Notes under the pieces: model-generated
What the model was told of the DNA's origin: nothing
What the model saw: only the letters and a program-made list of their open reading frames with translations
Databases searched by the model: none
NCBI RefSeq assembly: GCF_001720485.1
Contig: NZ_CP017114.1
Location: forward strand, 3,968,001 to 4,032,000
Origin: Cobetia marina
Lineage (GTDB): Bacteria > Pseudomonadota > Gammaproteobacteria > Pseudomonadales > Halomonadaceae
Length of the DNA stretch: 64,000 nucleotides
Direction: 5' to 3'
In this document: one piece after another, positions 1 to 9,074 of the stretch
How the letters are laid out: every line of letters begins with the position of its first letter
How positions within the stretch are numbered: the first letter of the stretch is position 1
Position numbers and translations under genes: made by a program

Positions 1-517
1 GATCGAGAAGGCGCTGGCGAGCACGGATGATCGTATCCGTGACGACAAACCGGTCACGCCGGCCTTCCTCTACGCTGCGCTGCTGTGGCCTGGCGTCAAG
101 GCACGCACCGACCAGCTGGTCGCCAGTGGCATGCCGGACATCCCGGCCGCCCACCAGGCGGCTCAGCAGGCGATCGCCCGTCAGCTCAACCACACCTCGA
201 TTCCGAAGCGCTTCAGCATCCCGATGCGCGAGATCTGGGACATGCAGGCCAAGCTGCCGCGTCGCCGTGGCAAGCGCGCCTTCCAGACCCGCGAGCATCC
301 ACGCTTCCGCGCCGCCTATGACTTCCTGCTGCTGCGGGAATTCGCCGGCGAAGTGAAGCCGGGACTGGGCAAGTGGTGGACCGACTTCCAGGAAGTCGAT
401 TCCCGTGCTCAGGTCGCCATGATCGAAGGCGTGTCCGATGAGGGGCCGGCAGGCAGCAAGCCCGCGGGCACCAAACGTCGCGGCAAGCGCCGTCGCAATG
501 GTCGTGGACAAGGCTGA
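1..517 (+). CDS. pcnB: Poly(A) polymerase I, C-terminal part (cut by window start)
   Basis: The open frame enters the window at base 2 and runs about 171 codons to a TGA at 515. PcnB adds poly(A) tails to RNA 3' ends, marking them for decay by PNPase and other exonucleases. The catalytic nucleotidyltransferase head lies outside the window. What remains matches the C-terminal RNA-binding arm: a helical part, then the stretch around RFSIPMREIWDMQ, then a very basic tail rich in Lys and Arg (KRRGKRRRNGRG). It stands directly upstream of folK, the usual pcnB-folK pair of gammaproteobacteria, with only 29 bases between them. Identification rests on the tail sequence and the neighbour; the start cannot be seen. 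Confidence 0.85.
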   Translation, partial: IEKALASTDDRIRDDKPVTPAFLYAALLWPGVKARTDQLVASGMPDIPAAHQAAQQAIARQLNHTSIPKRFSIPMREIWDMQAKLPRRRGKRAFQTREHPRFRAAYDFLLLREFAGEVKPGLGKWWTDFQEVDSRAQVAMIEGVSDEGPAGSKPAGTKRRGKRRRNGRGQG

Positions 518-546
518 GCACTGACGTGCCGACGCAGGAACCTCGC

Positions 547-1044
547 ATGACTTCGACAGCCTTGATCGGCCTCGGTGCCAATCTTGACGATCCGCGCGCT
601 CAACTCGAGCGCGCACTTGAGGCGCTGGACCGCCTGCCGCTGACCCGCTGCACGCGCCACTCGCGCCTGTATGCCAGCAAGCCGGTCGGGCCTCAGGATC
701 AACCTGACTTCGTCAATGCCGTCGCCGAGCTCACCACACGCCTCTCCCCCCTGGCGCTGCTGGATCAACTGCAGGCACTCGAACAGCAGCACCGTCGCGT
801 ACGATTGCGCCACTGGGGGCCTCGCACCCTGGATCTGGACCTTCTACTGTTCGATGATCGCTCCATCACTACCTCGCGCCTGTCAGTGCCGCACCCCGAG
901 ATGCTCACACGAGGTTTCGTGCTGCGTCCACTGGCGGACCTGCTGGGCCCCGTACGCGTTTCCTCCCTGAGCGAAGATGACCTGGAGACGCTGGCACAGC
1001 GGGTTGAAGGAGATGACTTGCTCCCCCTCGGGCCTCGGGAGTAG
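547..1044 (+). CDS. folK: 2-amino-4-hydroxy-6-hydroxymethyldihydropteridine pyrophosphokinase (HPPK)
   Basis: HPPK transfers pyrophosphate from ATP to 6-hydroxymethyl-7,8-dihydropterin, the step before dihydropteroate synthase (folP, also in this window) in folate synthesis. The 165-residue protein begins with the family's GLGANL motif and has the signature RHWGPRTLDLDLLLFDD in its second half. I chose the ATG at 547, preceded by a CAGGAA ribosome site at good spacing. A GTG at 526 would add seven residues, but nothing supports it. The gene follows pcnB closely and is separated from panB by 181 bases in which I see no gene. Confidence 0.93.
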   Translation: MTSTALIGLGANLDDPRAQLERALEALDRLPLTRCTRHSRLYASKPVGPQDQPDFVNAVAELTTRLSPLALLDQLQALEQQHRRVRLRHWGPRTLDLDLLLFDDRSITTSRLSVPHPEMLTRGFVLRPLADLLGPVRVSSLSEDDLETLAQRVEGDDLLPLGPRE

Positions 1045-1225
1045 AGTTTCGCCACATTGTTACCGATGCGCCCACTGATCGTGGCTCGGTAACACTTTCT
1101 GGTAACACCGGCTCGTCCTGTCAGGTCGCGCACATGGCTCCCCGCCTGCGACGATCCTGGCCACGTCGTCCGTCCGACGCCACGGACACGACAAGGCACA
1201 CGCGCCGCAACGAGTACGCTTCCTG

Positions 1226-2017
1226 ATGAAAAACGTCACCCTGAGCACCCTGCGCCGCCTCAAGGCCGACGGTGAGACGTTCAGTTGCCTCACTGCCTAC
1301 GACGCGACCTTCGCCCACCTCGCTGGAGAAGCCGGCATTGAAGTACTGCTGGTCGGCGATTCCCTCGGCATGGTCCTGCAAGGCCACACCAGCACCCTGC
1401 CTGTCACCATCGATGACATCTGTTACCACACCGCGGCCGTCGCGCGTGGCAAACAGGGCAGCCTGGTCATGGCTGATCTTCCCTTCATGAGCAATGCCAG
1501 CACCGAGATACTTCTCGACCATGCCGCACGTCTGATGCGTGCCGGTGCCGAGATGGTGAAGGTGGAAGGCGAAGCCTGGCTCGCCGAGGCCGTCACGGCC
1601 CTCGTCCAGCGTGGCGTGCCGGTCTGCGTGCACATGGGCCTGACGCCGCAGCATGTCCATGCCTTCGGAGGCTACAAGGTGCAGGGCCGCGAGGAAGCGC
1701 GCGCCACGCAGATGATCGCCGACGCCCGCACGCTTGAAGCCGCCGGTGCCGCGATCATTCTGCTCGAGTGCGTGCCTGCCGAGCTCGCCGCACGCATTCG
1801 TGATGCGGTCGAGGTGCCGGTGATCGGTATCGGCGCAGGCGTCGAGGTGGACGGCCAGATTCTGGTCATGCATGACATGCTCGACCTGACACCGGGCCGC
1901 AAGCCGCGCTTCGTCAAGAACTTCATGGCTGAGGCCAGCAGCGTGCAGGACGCCTTCGCTGCCTATCATCGGGCCGTCAAGGAACGCAGCTTCCCGGCAA
2001 CGGAGCACACCTTCTGA
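1226..2017 (+). CDS. panB: 3-methyl-2-oxobutanoate hydroxymethyltransferase
   Basis: PanB makes ketopantoate from alpha-ketoisovalerate and methylene-tetrahydrofolate, the first committed step of pantothenate and CoA synthesis. The 263-residue protein has the usual family length. It shows the N-terminal LTAYDATFA and [14 protein letters not shown] motifs, the [12 protein letters not shown] segment, and a [19 protein letters not shown] stretch near the C-terminus, all typical of the decameric TIM-barrel enzyme. Its TGA overlaps the ATG of panC by one base (TGATG), so the two are almost surely translated together. Confidence 0.96.
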   Translation: MKNVTLSTLRRLKADGETFSCLTAYDATFAHLAGEAGIEVLLVGDSLGMVLQGHTSTLPVTIDDICYHTAAVARGKQGSLVMADLPFMSNASTEILLDHAARLMRAGAEMVKVEGEAWLAEAVTALVQRGVPVCVHMGLTPQHVHAFGGYKVQGREEARATQMIADARTLEAAGAAIILLECVPAELAARIRDAVEVPVIGIGAGVEVDGQILVMHDMLDLTPGRKPRFVKNFMAEASSVQDAFAAYHRAVKERSFPATEHTF

Positions 2018-2871
2018 TGGAGACCCTCACTCACATCAGCGCCCTGCGCGAGCGCCTGGCCGAGGTGCGCCGCAAGGGCCTGCGCATCGCGCTGGTGCCC
2101 ACCATGGGCAATCTGCATGCAGGCCATCTGTCCCTGGTGCGCGCGGCACGCCAACAGGCGGACTTCGTCGTCGCCAGCATCTTCGTCAACCCGCTGCAGT
2201 TCGGGCCGGGCGAAGACCTCGACAGCTACCCGCGCACGCTTGTCGATGACCAGAACGCATTGACCGCAGAGGGCTGCGATCTGCTGTTCGCCCCGTCGAC
2301 AGCGGAGCTGTACCCCGAAGGGCGCACCGGACTGTGCAACGTGCAGGTCCCGGGGGTCTCCGAAGGCCTGTGCGGTGGCAACCGACCGGGACACTTCGAT
2401 GGCGTGGCCACCGTCGTCAGCATCCTGTTCCATCTGGTGCGTCCCGATGTCGCCTGTTTCGGCGAGAAGGATTTCCAGCAGCTGGCGGTGATCCGCAAGC
2501 TCAATCGTGATCTGCACTTCGGGATCGAGATCCTCGGCGTGCCCATCGTGCGTGCCGAGGATGGTCTGGCACTCTCCTCGCGCAACGGCTACCTGAGCGC
2601 CGAAGAACGCGCCATCGCCCCTCGCCTTGCGCAATGCCTGAATGCGCTCAAGGACAGCCTCGAAAGTGGCACCGCGCCTGCCGAGGCCCTGCGCGTCGCA
2701 CTGGCCGCCATCGGCGAGTGCGGCTTCAAGCCGGATTATCTCGAACTGCGCCGCGCCGAAGACCTGGGCCCGGTGCAGGACGACACCCGTGATGCCGTGA
2801 TTCTGGTCGCGGCACACCTGGGACGTACCCGTCTGCTCGATAACCTGAAGGTCGCCTTGCCGGTGGCCTGA
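2017..2871 (+). CDS. panC: Pantothenate synthetase (pantoate--beta-alanine ligase)
   Basis: PanC joins pantoate (from PanB and a reductase) to beta-alanine (from PanD) using ATP, through a pantoyl-adenylate. The 284 residues include the nucleotide-binding PTMGNLHAGHLSLV motif near residue 30, FVNPLQFG, the FGEKDFQQL segment and LALSSRNGYLS, which replaces the KMSKS loop. Length is normal for the family. It overlaps panB by one base and is followed 99 bases later by panD, so three of the four pathway enzymes are encoded together. The ketopantoate reductase gene panE is not in the window. Confidence 0.96.
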   Translation: METLTHISALRERLAEVRRKGLRIALVPTMGNLHAGHLSLVRAARQQADFVVASIFVNPLQFGPGEDLDSYPRTLVDDQNALTAEGCDLLFAPSTAELYPEGRTGLCNVQVPGVSEGLCGGNRPGHFDGVATVVSILFHLVRPDVACFGEKDFQQLAVIRKLNRDLHFGIEILGVPIVRAEDGLALSSRNGYLSAEERAIAPRLAQCLNALKDSLESGTAPAEALRVALAAIGECGFKPDYLELRRAEDLGPVQDDTRDAVILVAAHLGRTRLLDNLKVALPVA

Positions 2872-2970
2872 TGCCTGAATAGACTGCGCCGCCCTGCCTT
2901 CACGACCGTGTCCCGCGTTCCGGTCATCAAGGCCTCCTGCGCCCGGCGGCGCTCAACCGGAGATATCCCG

Positions 2971-3351
2971 ATGCAAGCCATCATGCTCAAGGCCAAGCTG
3001 CACATGGCCCGCGTGACCCATGCCGTTCTCAATTACGAAGGCTCCTGCGCCATCGATGGTGACCTGCTCGACATGGCAGGCATCCGTGAGTACGAACAGA
3101 TCCAGATCTACAACGTGGACAATGGCAAGCGTTTCACCACCTATGCCATCCGCGGTGAAGAAGGTTCGAAGATCATCTCGGTGAATGGTGCCGCGGCCCA
3201 CCAGGCCGACGTCGGTGACCGCGTGATCATCTGCGCCTTCGCCAACTATGCAGAGAGCGAGCTGGAGGCCCACAAGCCCTCCATGGTCTATCTGATGGAA
3301 GGCAATGAGGTCAGCCACACGGCCAACGCCATTCCGGTGCAGATGGCCTGA
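2971..3351 (+). CDS. panD: Aspartate 1-decarboxylase precursor
   Basis: PanD decarboxylates aspartate to beta-alanine, the substrate of PanC. It is made as a proenzyme that cleaves itself between Gly24 and Ser25 to create the pyruvoyl cofactor. In this 126-residue protein the sequence [12 protein letters not shown] places Ser at position 25 exactly when the ATG at 2971 is used, which supports that start. An upstream GTG in the same frame would give a 21-residue extension with no family support. A second in-frame ATG at 2983 would give Ser21 and is less likely. A long hairpin follows the gene. Confidence 0.95.
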   Translation: MQAIMLKAKLHMARVTHAVLNYEGSCAIDGDLLDMAGIREYEQIQIYNVDNGKRFTTYAIRGEEGSKIISVNGAAAHQADVGDRVIICAFANYAESELEAHKPSMVYLMEGNEVSHTANAIPVQMA

Positions 3352-3381
3352 TCGCCGTCCTCCCACGGCAATGAAACACGC

Positions 3382-3425
3382 AACGACGACGCCAGCCCCG
3401 CGAAAGCGGAGCTGGCGTCGTCGTT
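3382..3425 (+). terminator. Hairpin downstream of panD
   Basis: Bases 3382-3396 and 3411-3425 form a perfect 15-bp stem (AACGACGACGCCAGC and its complement) around a 14-base loop, 30 bases after the panD stop. Only two T follow the stem, so this may be a U-poor terminator or an mRNA 3'-end stabiliser. Confidence 0.6.
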
Positions 3426-3629
3426 GATGGCCACGCAAAGGGGCGCACCCGGAGCACGTATGGCAAATGGCTGACAGACCCACGACGCTTTGACGATTGC
3501 CGCATTGCACAACACTGCCTTATGCTGGAATCTCGCATCAGCAAGGCTGCAAGCCCTCTACCCGATTCGACAGTGCAGGGCGCAGCGTCTTTGACTCAGA
3601 CAGTCTCGCGAGAGAACAGGAGCGTTCAG

Positions 3630-4811
3630 ATGCAAGATGTGGTGATCGTAGCAGCTCGTCGTACCGCCGTAGGTGCCTTCGGTGGCAGCCTCGCCGGCAT
3701 TTCCGCCGCTGACCTCGGGGCACATGTCATCAAGGATATCCTCGCCAGCACAGGGGTGAGCGGTGATCAGGTCGACGAAGTTCTGCTCGGCCAGGTGCTG
3801 ACGGCAGGCTGCGGCCAGAATCCGGCTCGTCAGACCGTCATCAAGGCAGGCCTGCCGGAAGGCGTGCCGGCGATGACCATCAACAAGGTCTGTGGCTCTG
3901 GCCTGAAGGCACTGCATCTGGCCACCCAGGCCATCCGCTGTGGCGATGCCCAGCTGATTCTGGCCGGCGGTCAGGAGAACATGTCACTGTCTCCTCATGT
4001 GCTGCCCAACTCCCGCAATGGCAAGCGCATGGGCGACTGGAAGGCGATCGACACCATGGTCCACGACGGACTTTGGGATGCCTTCAATGATATCCACATG
4101 GGCATCACCGCCGAGAACCTGGCAGAGAAGTACGAGATCACCCGCGAAGCGCAGGATGCCTTCGCTGCCGCATCCCAGCAGAAGGCCTGCGAGGCCATCG
4201 AGGCGGGCCGCTTCAAGAGCCAGATCGTTCCGGTCGAGATTCCGCAGCGCAAGGGCGACCCGATCGTCTTCGACACCGACGAGAACCCGCGTGCCGGCAC
4301 CACTGCCGAGAAACTTGCCGGCATGCGTCCAGCCTTCAAGAAGGATGGTACCGTCACCGCAGGCAACGCCTCGGCGCTCAATGATGGTGCCGCCGTGGTC
4401 ATGCTATGTTCCGCCGACAAGGCCCGCGAACTTGGCCTGACGCCGCTGGCGACCATCAAGGCGTACTCCAACGCCGGTGTCGACCCGAAGATCATGGGCA
4501 TCGGGCCGGCTCCCGCCACCCGCCTGTGCCTCAAGAAGGCCGGCTGGAGCCTGGAAGATCTCGATCTCGTCGAAGCCAACGAAGCCTTCGCCGCCCAGGC
4601 GCTCTCCGTCAACAAGGAGCTGGGCTGGGATGTCGACAAGGTCAACGTCAATGGCGGTGCCATCGCGCTGGGCCACCCGATCGGGGCATCCGGCTGCCGT
4701 GTACTGGTCACGCTGGTACACGAGATGATCGCCCGCGATGCCAAGAAGGGTCTGGCGACCCTGTGCATCGGCGGCGGCCAGGGTGTCGCACTGGCCATCG
4801 AGCGCAGCTGA
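3630..4811 (+). CDS. Acetyl-CoA C-acetyltransferase (biosynthetic-type thiolase)
   Basis: This 393-residue thiolase condenses two acetyl-CoA to acetoacetyl-CoA, or runs the reverse reaction in degradation. The active-site nucleophile is Cys88 in [28 protein letters not shown] carries the catalytic His and LCIGGGQG carries the second Cys. I chose the ATG at 3630 because ACAGGAG precedes it and [15 protein letters not shown] is the normal N-terminus; the frame is open 108 bases further upstream without family support. A possible promoter is TTGCCG (3497-3502), an 18-base spacer and TATGCT (3521-3526). It could serve polyhydroxybutyrate synthesis (PhaA-like) or acetoacetate use (AtoB-like). No phaB, phaC or ato gene is nearby to decide. 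Confidence 0.93.
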   Translation: MQDVVIVAARRTAVGAFGGSLAGISAADLGAHVIKDILASTGVSGDQVDEVLLGQVLTAGCGQNPARQTVIKAGLPEGVPAMTINKVCGSGLKALHLATQAIRCGDAQLILAGGQENMSLSPHVLPNSRNGKRMGDWKAIDTMVHDGLWDAFNDIHMGITAENLAEKYEITREAQDAFAAASQQKACEAIEAGRFKSQIVPVEIPQRKGDPIVFDTDENPRAGTTAEKLAGMRPAFKKDGTVTAGNASALNDGAAVVMLCSADKARELGLTPLATIKAYSNAGVDPKIMGIGPAPATRLCLKKAGWSLEDLDLVEANEAFAAQALSVNKELGWDVDKVNVNGGAIALGHPIGASGCRVLVTLVHEMIARDAKKGLATLCIGGGQGVALAIERS

Positions 4812-4865
4812 TCGCTCACGGATGATCTCCCGCTGCCCCCGCGATCACGGGCACCAGGAGACAAG

Positions 4866-4899
4866 AAAGCCCCCGCCAGTCCTGCTGGCGGGGGCTTTT
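4866..4899. terminator. Bidirectional rho-independent terminator between the thiolase gene and pnp
   Basis: Bases 4866-4879 pair perfectly with 4885-4898 (GCCCCCGCCAG core, five-base loop). T residues follow on the + strand, and the A residues on the left give U residues on the - strand. It lies between the convergent thiolase and pnp genes and fits both. Confidence 0.9.
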
Positions 4900-4923
4900 C
4901 ATTGGGCTGAGGGGATGGTGGCC

Positions 4924-7077
4924 TTACTGGCCGTCTGCCGCCTCAGCAAGCTTCTCGGCTGCCTGACGTGCCACGAAAGCCGCCTTCTCTTCCTCGCTGA
5001 TCTCCTTCAGCGACAGCTTGACGCGATTGCGGTTGTCGATGTCGAGCACCTTGACCACGACCTCATCGCCTTCATTGAGATAATCGCGCACGTCATTGAC
5101 GCGCTCCTCGACGATCTGGGAGATATGCAGCAGGCCATCGGTGCCCGGCATGAAGGTGATGAAGGCCCCGAAATCGGCGATGCGAGCGACCTTGCCGGCG
5201 TACAGCTTGCCGATCTCCGCCTCGGCGATGATGCCCTCGACATAGTGAGCGGCCGCCTGGGCCTGGGCCTTGTGCTCGGCATAGATACGCACGCTGCCGT
5301 CATCGTCGAGATCGACATTGGCACCGGTCTCTTCACAGATCTTGCGAATGGTCGAGCCACCCTTGCCGATCACGTCACGGACCTTGGTCGGCGCGATCTT
5401 CAGCGACAGCATCGCCGGGGCGTTGTCGGACACCTCTTCGCGGCTACCCTTCAAGACAGCGTTCATCTGCTCGAGAATGGTCAGGCGCGCCTCAAGGGCC
5501 TGCTCCAGCGCCTGCTCCATGATGGCCTCATCGATCCCCTCGATCTTGATGTCCATCTGCAATGCCGTGACGCCCTCTGCCGTCCCCGCGACCTTGAAGT
5601 CCATATCCCCCAGGTGATCTTCATCCCCGAGAATATCGGTCAGCACGGCCACGCCATCGGCATCCTTGACCAGCCCCATGGCAATCCCCGCCACCGGCGC
5701 CTTGAGCGGTACCCCGGCATCCATCAATGCCAGCGACGCCCCACACACGGACGCCATGGAGCTTGAACCATTGGACTCGGTGATCTCGGAGACGACACGG
5801 ATCGCGTAGGGGAAGTCCTCGACGGTAGGCAACATCGACTCGATCCCACGTCGCGCCAGACGCCCATGACCGATCTCGCGACGTTTGGGAGAACCGATGA
5901 AGCCCGTCTCGCCGACACAGTAAGGCGGGAAGTTGTAGTGCAGCATGAAGCGATCATGCTTCTCACCTGACAGCCCCTCCACCAGCTGGGCGTCACGCGT
6001 GGTGCCCAACGTTGCCGTCACCATGGCCTGTGTCTCGCCGCGCGTGAACAGCGCAGAGCCGTGGGCCTTGGGCAGGACGCCAACGGCAATGTCCAGCGGA
6101 CGCACGGTGCGTGCATCACGACCATCGATGCGCGGCTCACCGGCAATCACGCGCTGACGGACGATGCGCTTCTCCAGTGCAGCGAAGGCACTGGCCACCG
6201 CACTCGCCTCGAAGCGTGCATCCCCTTGCGTCTCCAGCGCCTGAATCGCCCGAGCCTTGAGTGATGCCAGCGCATCCTGACGCTCCATCTTGTCATGCAG
6301 ACGGTAGGCTTCACCGATCTCCTCGCCCACCTCACGCTCCAGCGCCTCCATCAACACGCTATCGTGCGTCTGGGCGACCCAGGACCACTGGGGACGATTG
6401 ACCTTGGCGGCAAACATCTCGATCGCCGTGATCACCTTCTGCATCTCATGATGACCGTAGAGCACCGCGCCCAGCATCTCGTCTTCCAGGAGTTCCTGCG
6501 CCTGGGACTCGACCATCAGCACTGCCTGCTCGGTACCTGCCACCACCATGTCCAGCTCGGAGTGGGCAAGCTCGCTGTAGCCGGGATTCAGGAAGTAGCC
6601 CCGTTGCTCACTGAAGCCGACACGCGCCGCTCCCACGGGGCCGGCAAAGGGCACACCCGAGATGCTGAGCGCCGCCGAGGTACCGATGAGCGCCGCGATA
6701 TCCGGATCGACATTGCGCTCTGCCGACATCACCGTGCAGACCACCTGCACCTCATTCATGAAGCCTTTCGGGAACAGCGGACGGATCGGGCGATCAATCA
6801 GCCGCGAGGTCAGCGTTTCCTTTTCCGTCGGGCGCCCTTCACGCTTGAAGAAACTGCCGGGGATGCGGCCGACCGCGTAGGAGCGCTCCTGATAATGCAC
6901 CGACAACGGGAAGAAGGACTGTCCAGGCTTGGCGGACTTGCTGGCCACTACCGTGCACAACACCGAGGTATTGCCCATGGTCACCATCACGCTGCCGGTG
7001 GCCTGACGCGCGATGCGACCGGTCTCGAGCGTGATGGTGTCATTACCGTACTGGAAGCTGTGCGTAACCGGGTTCAC
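4924..7077 (-). CDS. pnp: Polyribonucleotide nucleotidyltransferase (PNPase)
   Basis: PNPase degrades RNA 3' to 5' by phosphorolysis and is a core part of the degradosome. The 717 residues hold two RNase PH domains: one begins near [19 protein letters not shown], the second near [16 protein letters not shown] domain with [18 protein letters not shown] follows, then an S1 domain with [28 protein letters not shown] (quoted in parts: [15 protein letters not shown]). The start codon is GTG at 7077, with AAAGGA upstream; the nearby ATG is out of frame. It lies behind rpsO with a terminator between them, the classical rpsO-pnp arrangement in which read-through feeds pnp and PNPase represses its own message. 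Confidence 0.97.
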   Translation of the reverse strand: MNPVTHSFQYGNDTITLETGRIARQATGSVMVTMGNTSVLCTVVASKSAKPGQSFFPLSVHYQERSYAVGRIPGSFFKREGRPTEKETLTSRLIDRPIRPLFPKGFMNEVQVVCTVMSAERNVDPDIAALIGTSAALSISGVPFAGPVGAARVGFSEQRGYFLNPGYSELAHSELDMVVAGTEQAVLMVESQAQELLEDEMLGAVLYGHHEMQKVITAIEMFAAKVNRPQWSWVAQTHDSVLMEALEREVGEEIGEAYRLHDKMERQDALASLKARAIQALETQGDARFEASAVASAFAALEKRIVRQRVIAGEPRIDGRDARTVRPLDIAVGVLPKAHGSALFTRGETQAMVTATLGTTRDAQLVEGLSGEKHDRFMLHYNFPPYCVGETGFIGSPKRREIGHGRLARRGIESMLPTVEDFPYAIRVVSEITESNGSSSMASVCGASLALMDAGVPLKAPVAGIAMGLVKDADGVAVLTDILGDEDHLGDMDFKVAGTAEGVTALQMDIKIEGIDEAIMEQALEQALEARLTILEQMNAVLKGSREEVSDNAPAMLSLKIAPTKVRDVIGKGGSTIRKICEETGANVDLDDDGSVRIYAEHKAQAQAAAHYVEGIIAEAEIGKLYAGKVARIADFGAFITFMPGTDGLLHISQIVEERVNDVRDYLNEGDEVVVKVLDIDNRNRVKLSLKEISEEEKAAFVARQAAEKLAEAADGQ

Positions 7078-7231
7078 GGCGCATGTCCTTTAGTCTGATG
7101 TCGTCGATGTCCGGCGCTCATGGTAATGCGCGGCGCAGACAATGAAAAGCGAGTGAGTCTCACGCAGCATGCGGGCTGCAGCCGGATCGGGAGGCGATTG
7201 CCCGCCCGCTTCTCCCCACGGTATCAGGCAC

Positions 7232-7268
7232 AAAAAAACCGACACCGCCCGCAGGCAGTGTCGGTTTT
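7232..7268 (-). terminator. Terminator between rpsO and pnp
   Basis: On the - strand the sequence reads CCGACACTGCC, a short loop, GGCGGTGTCGG and then seven T (with one G-T type mismatch in the stem). It stands 57 bases after rpsO and about 155 bases before pnp. In E. coli the equivalent t1 terminator separates rpsO from pnp and is partly read through. Confidence 0.88.
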
Positions 7269-7324
7269 CCTGTGCCCACCGGGGGCCCGCCATGCACCGG
7301 AATGCATGGCGGCAACATCGCTGA

Positions 7325-7594
7325 TTAGCGACGCAGACCCAGACGCTGGATCAGAGCGGTGTAACGCTCGAAATCCTTGCGCTTGAGGTAGTCAAGCAGC
7401 TTGCGGCGCTGGTTGACCATGCGGATCAGACCACGACGGGAGTGGTGATCCTGCTTGTTGGCCTTGAAGTGGCCCTGCAGGCCATCAATGTTGGCGCTCA
7501 GCAGTGCAACCTGAACTTCCGGGGAACCGGTGTCGTTCTCGCCACGGCCGAATTCGCTAACGATCTCAGCCTTCTTCTCAGCGGTAAGTGCCAT
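7325..7594 (-). CDS. rpsO: 30S ribosomal protein S15
   Basis: S15 binds the central domain of 16S rRNA early in 30S assembly. The protein has the standard 89 residues, starting [17 protein letters not shown] and ending [10 protein letters not shown], with the conserved LTEHLK-region equivalent [15 protein letters not shown] and the RRKLLDYLK motif. I use the ATG at 7594, with GGAGAG upstream. The frame stays open a further 93 bases upstream, but no S15 carries such an extension. S15 often represses its own translation through a structure in its leader; the leader here (7595-7692) is short and I did not identify one. Confidence 0.97.
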   Translation of the reverse strand: MALTAEKKAEIVSEFGRGENDTGSPEVQVALLSANIDGLQGHFKANKQDHHSRRGLIRMVNQRRKLLDYLKRKDFERYTALIQRLGLRR

Positions 7595-7692
7595 CTGTCT
7601 CTCCAGTAAGCAATATGCTTGGTAGATAAGAAATGTCGAAGACCACGCATATTTGCAGTCTTCATGCGGCTTGCGGCCAGGCCGCAATCAGC

Positions 7693-8622
7693 TCACCCAG
7701 CCGCCGCCTCGACAGCGGAGCTGAGCAGTCGGCGAGGAGCGATGATGCCCTCCGCCGCAATCCGGACCAGCCCGAGCAACTGCTGGTCCTGATACACACG
7801 AGCCAGGGAGTCCACTTCCAGCGACCCTGTCGTCGTTTCAGCCTGTTGACCACGCAATATCTTCCGAGCCATCTCGGCAGTGATGTCGAGACGTGGAAGA
7901 TGATCGAGCAGGATGTCGACAGGCAACAGAACGCCTTCACGTGCCTGCTGATCTGCCAGCGCCTCGAGGCGCTCGAAATCCAGCATGGCATCACCCGTGA
8001 ACGGGCCTGTCTTGAGACGACGCAGTGCCGTGAGGTGGGCTCCACAGCCCAGCGCCTCGCCGATATCCTCGGCCAGACTGCGTATGTAGGTGCCCTTGCT
8101 GACCGCCACTTCGATCTCGATACCATCGGAGTGCCGTGCAAGAAGCGCCATATTGTAGATGGTAACGCGACGGACTGCACGCTCGATTTCAATTCCCTGG
8201 CGCGCCAGCTCATAGAGCGGACGTCCCTGGTGCTTGAGCGCGGAGTACATCGGCGGCACCTGATCTATCTCGCCACGGAACCGGTCCAGCACCGCTTCCA
8301 GCTCGGACTCCGCAAGCTCGGGAATCTCCCGCTCACGCAGTATCTCGCCTTCCGCATCACCGGTGTCGGTGACCTGGCCAAACTTGATCCGTGCCCGATA
8401 GACCTTGTCCGCCTCGAGCAGATGCGAGGAGAACTTGGTGGCCTCACCGAAGCAGACCGGCAGCAAGCCGGTTGCCATCGGATCGAGCGTGCCGGTATGC
8501 CCTGCCTTCTGTGCCTGGTAGAGGCGGCGTGCCTTCTGAAGCGCGTAGTTGCTGGACATGCCCTTGGGCTTGTCCAGCAACAGTACGCCGTCAATCGGCA
8601 GGCCGCGACGACGACGGCCCAT
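7693..8622 (-). CDS. truB: tRNA pseudouridine(55) synthase
   Basis: TruB makes pseudouridine 55 in the T-loop of nearly all tRNAs and also acts as a tRNA folding chaperone. The 309-residue protein has the catalytic Asp47 in GHTGTLDPMATG, the KPKGMSS motif near residue 18 and the later SKGTYIRSLAEDIG motif. The C-terminal PUA-like part is present (residues about 245-309). Its ATG overlaps the rbfA stop by one base, so the two are coupled within the nusA-infB-rbfA-truB run. Confidence 0.96.
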   Translation of the reverse strand: MGRRRRGLPIDGVLLLDKPKGMSSNYALQKARRLYQAQKAGHTGTLDPMATGLLPVCFGEATKFSSHLLEADKVYRARIKFGQVTDTGDAEGEILREREIPELAESELEAVLDRFRGEIDQVPPMYSALKHQGRPLYELARQGIEIERAVRRVTIYNMALLARHSDGIEIEVAVSKGTYIRSLAEDIGEALGCGAHLTALRRLKTGPFTGDAMLDFERLEALADQQAREGVLLPVDILLDHLPRLDITAEMARKILRGQQAETTTGSLEVDSLARVYQDQQLLGLVRIAAEGIIAPRRLLSSAVEAAAG

Positions 8623-9047
8623 CAGGCGTCCGGCGTGGTGCCCGGGGCACCGTCTTCGCTGTCATCATCACCACGTTCTGCACTGCGCTTGCGGTCATCA
8701 GCGACCGCCGTATTGATCAGTGAAGACAGGTGATGGCCACGAACGACGCTCTCATCGTAATGAAAGCGCAGTTCCGGCACGTGACGCAGCTGAATGGTGC
8801 GCGCCAGCTGGGAGCGCAGGAAACCTGCCGCGCGCTTGAGCACGGCAAGATTTTCCTTGATGCGTTCCGGACTGTCGTCACCCAGCAGGGTCACGTAGAC
8901 ATCGGAGTAGGACAGGTCGCGGCTGACCTTGGCGGCGCTGACCGTCAGCATGCCAAGGCGCGGGTCCTTGACCTCGCGCTGAATCAACAGCGCGAGCTCC
9001 TGCTGGATCTGGTCCGCCACGCGGTCAGTACGGCTGTATTCACGCAT
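8622..9047 (-). CDS. rbfA: 30S ribosome-binding factor A
   Basis: RbfA is a small KH-type protein that binds late 30S precursors near helix 1 of 16S rRNA and is needed for growth in the cold. The 141-residue protein begins REYSRTDRVADQIQQELA and contains VSAAKVSRDLSYSDVYVTLL and LRSQLARTIQLRHVPEL, all typical. The last 25 or so residues are an acidic, disordered tail (ERGDDDSEDG). It lies 27 bases after infB and overlaps truB by one base. Confidence 0.95.
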   Translation of the reverse strand: MREYSRTDRVADQIQQELALLIQREVKDPRLGMLTVSAAKVSRDLSYSDVYVTLLGDDSPERIKENLAVLKRAAGFLRSQLARTIQLRHVPELRFHYDESVVRGHHLSSLINTAVADDRKRSAERGDDDSEDGAPGTTPDA

Positions 9048-9074
9048 CCGTGATCTCTCCTCGCAGGGGCGCTA

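Noticed and set aside
4738..5766. A 342-codon + strand frame over the pnp end
   Set aside because: Overlaps the thiolase end, a terminator and pnp; shadow frame.
7595..7692. Possible S15 autoregulatory pseudoknot in the rpsO leader
   Set aside because: The leader is short and no convincing two-stem structure could be drawn by eye.
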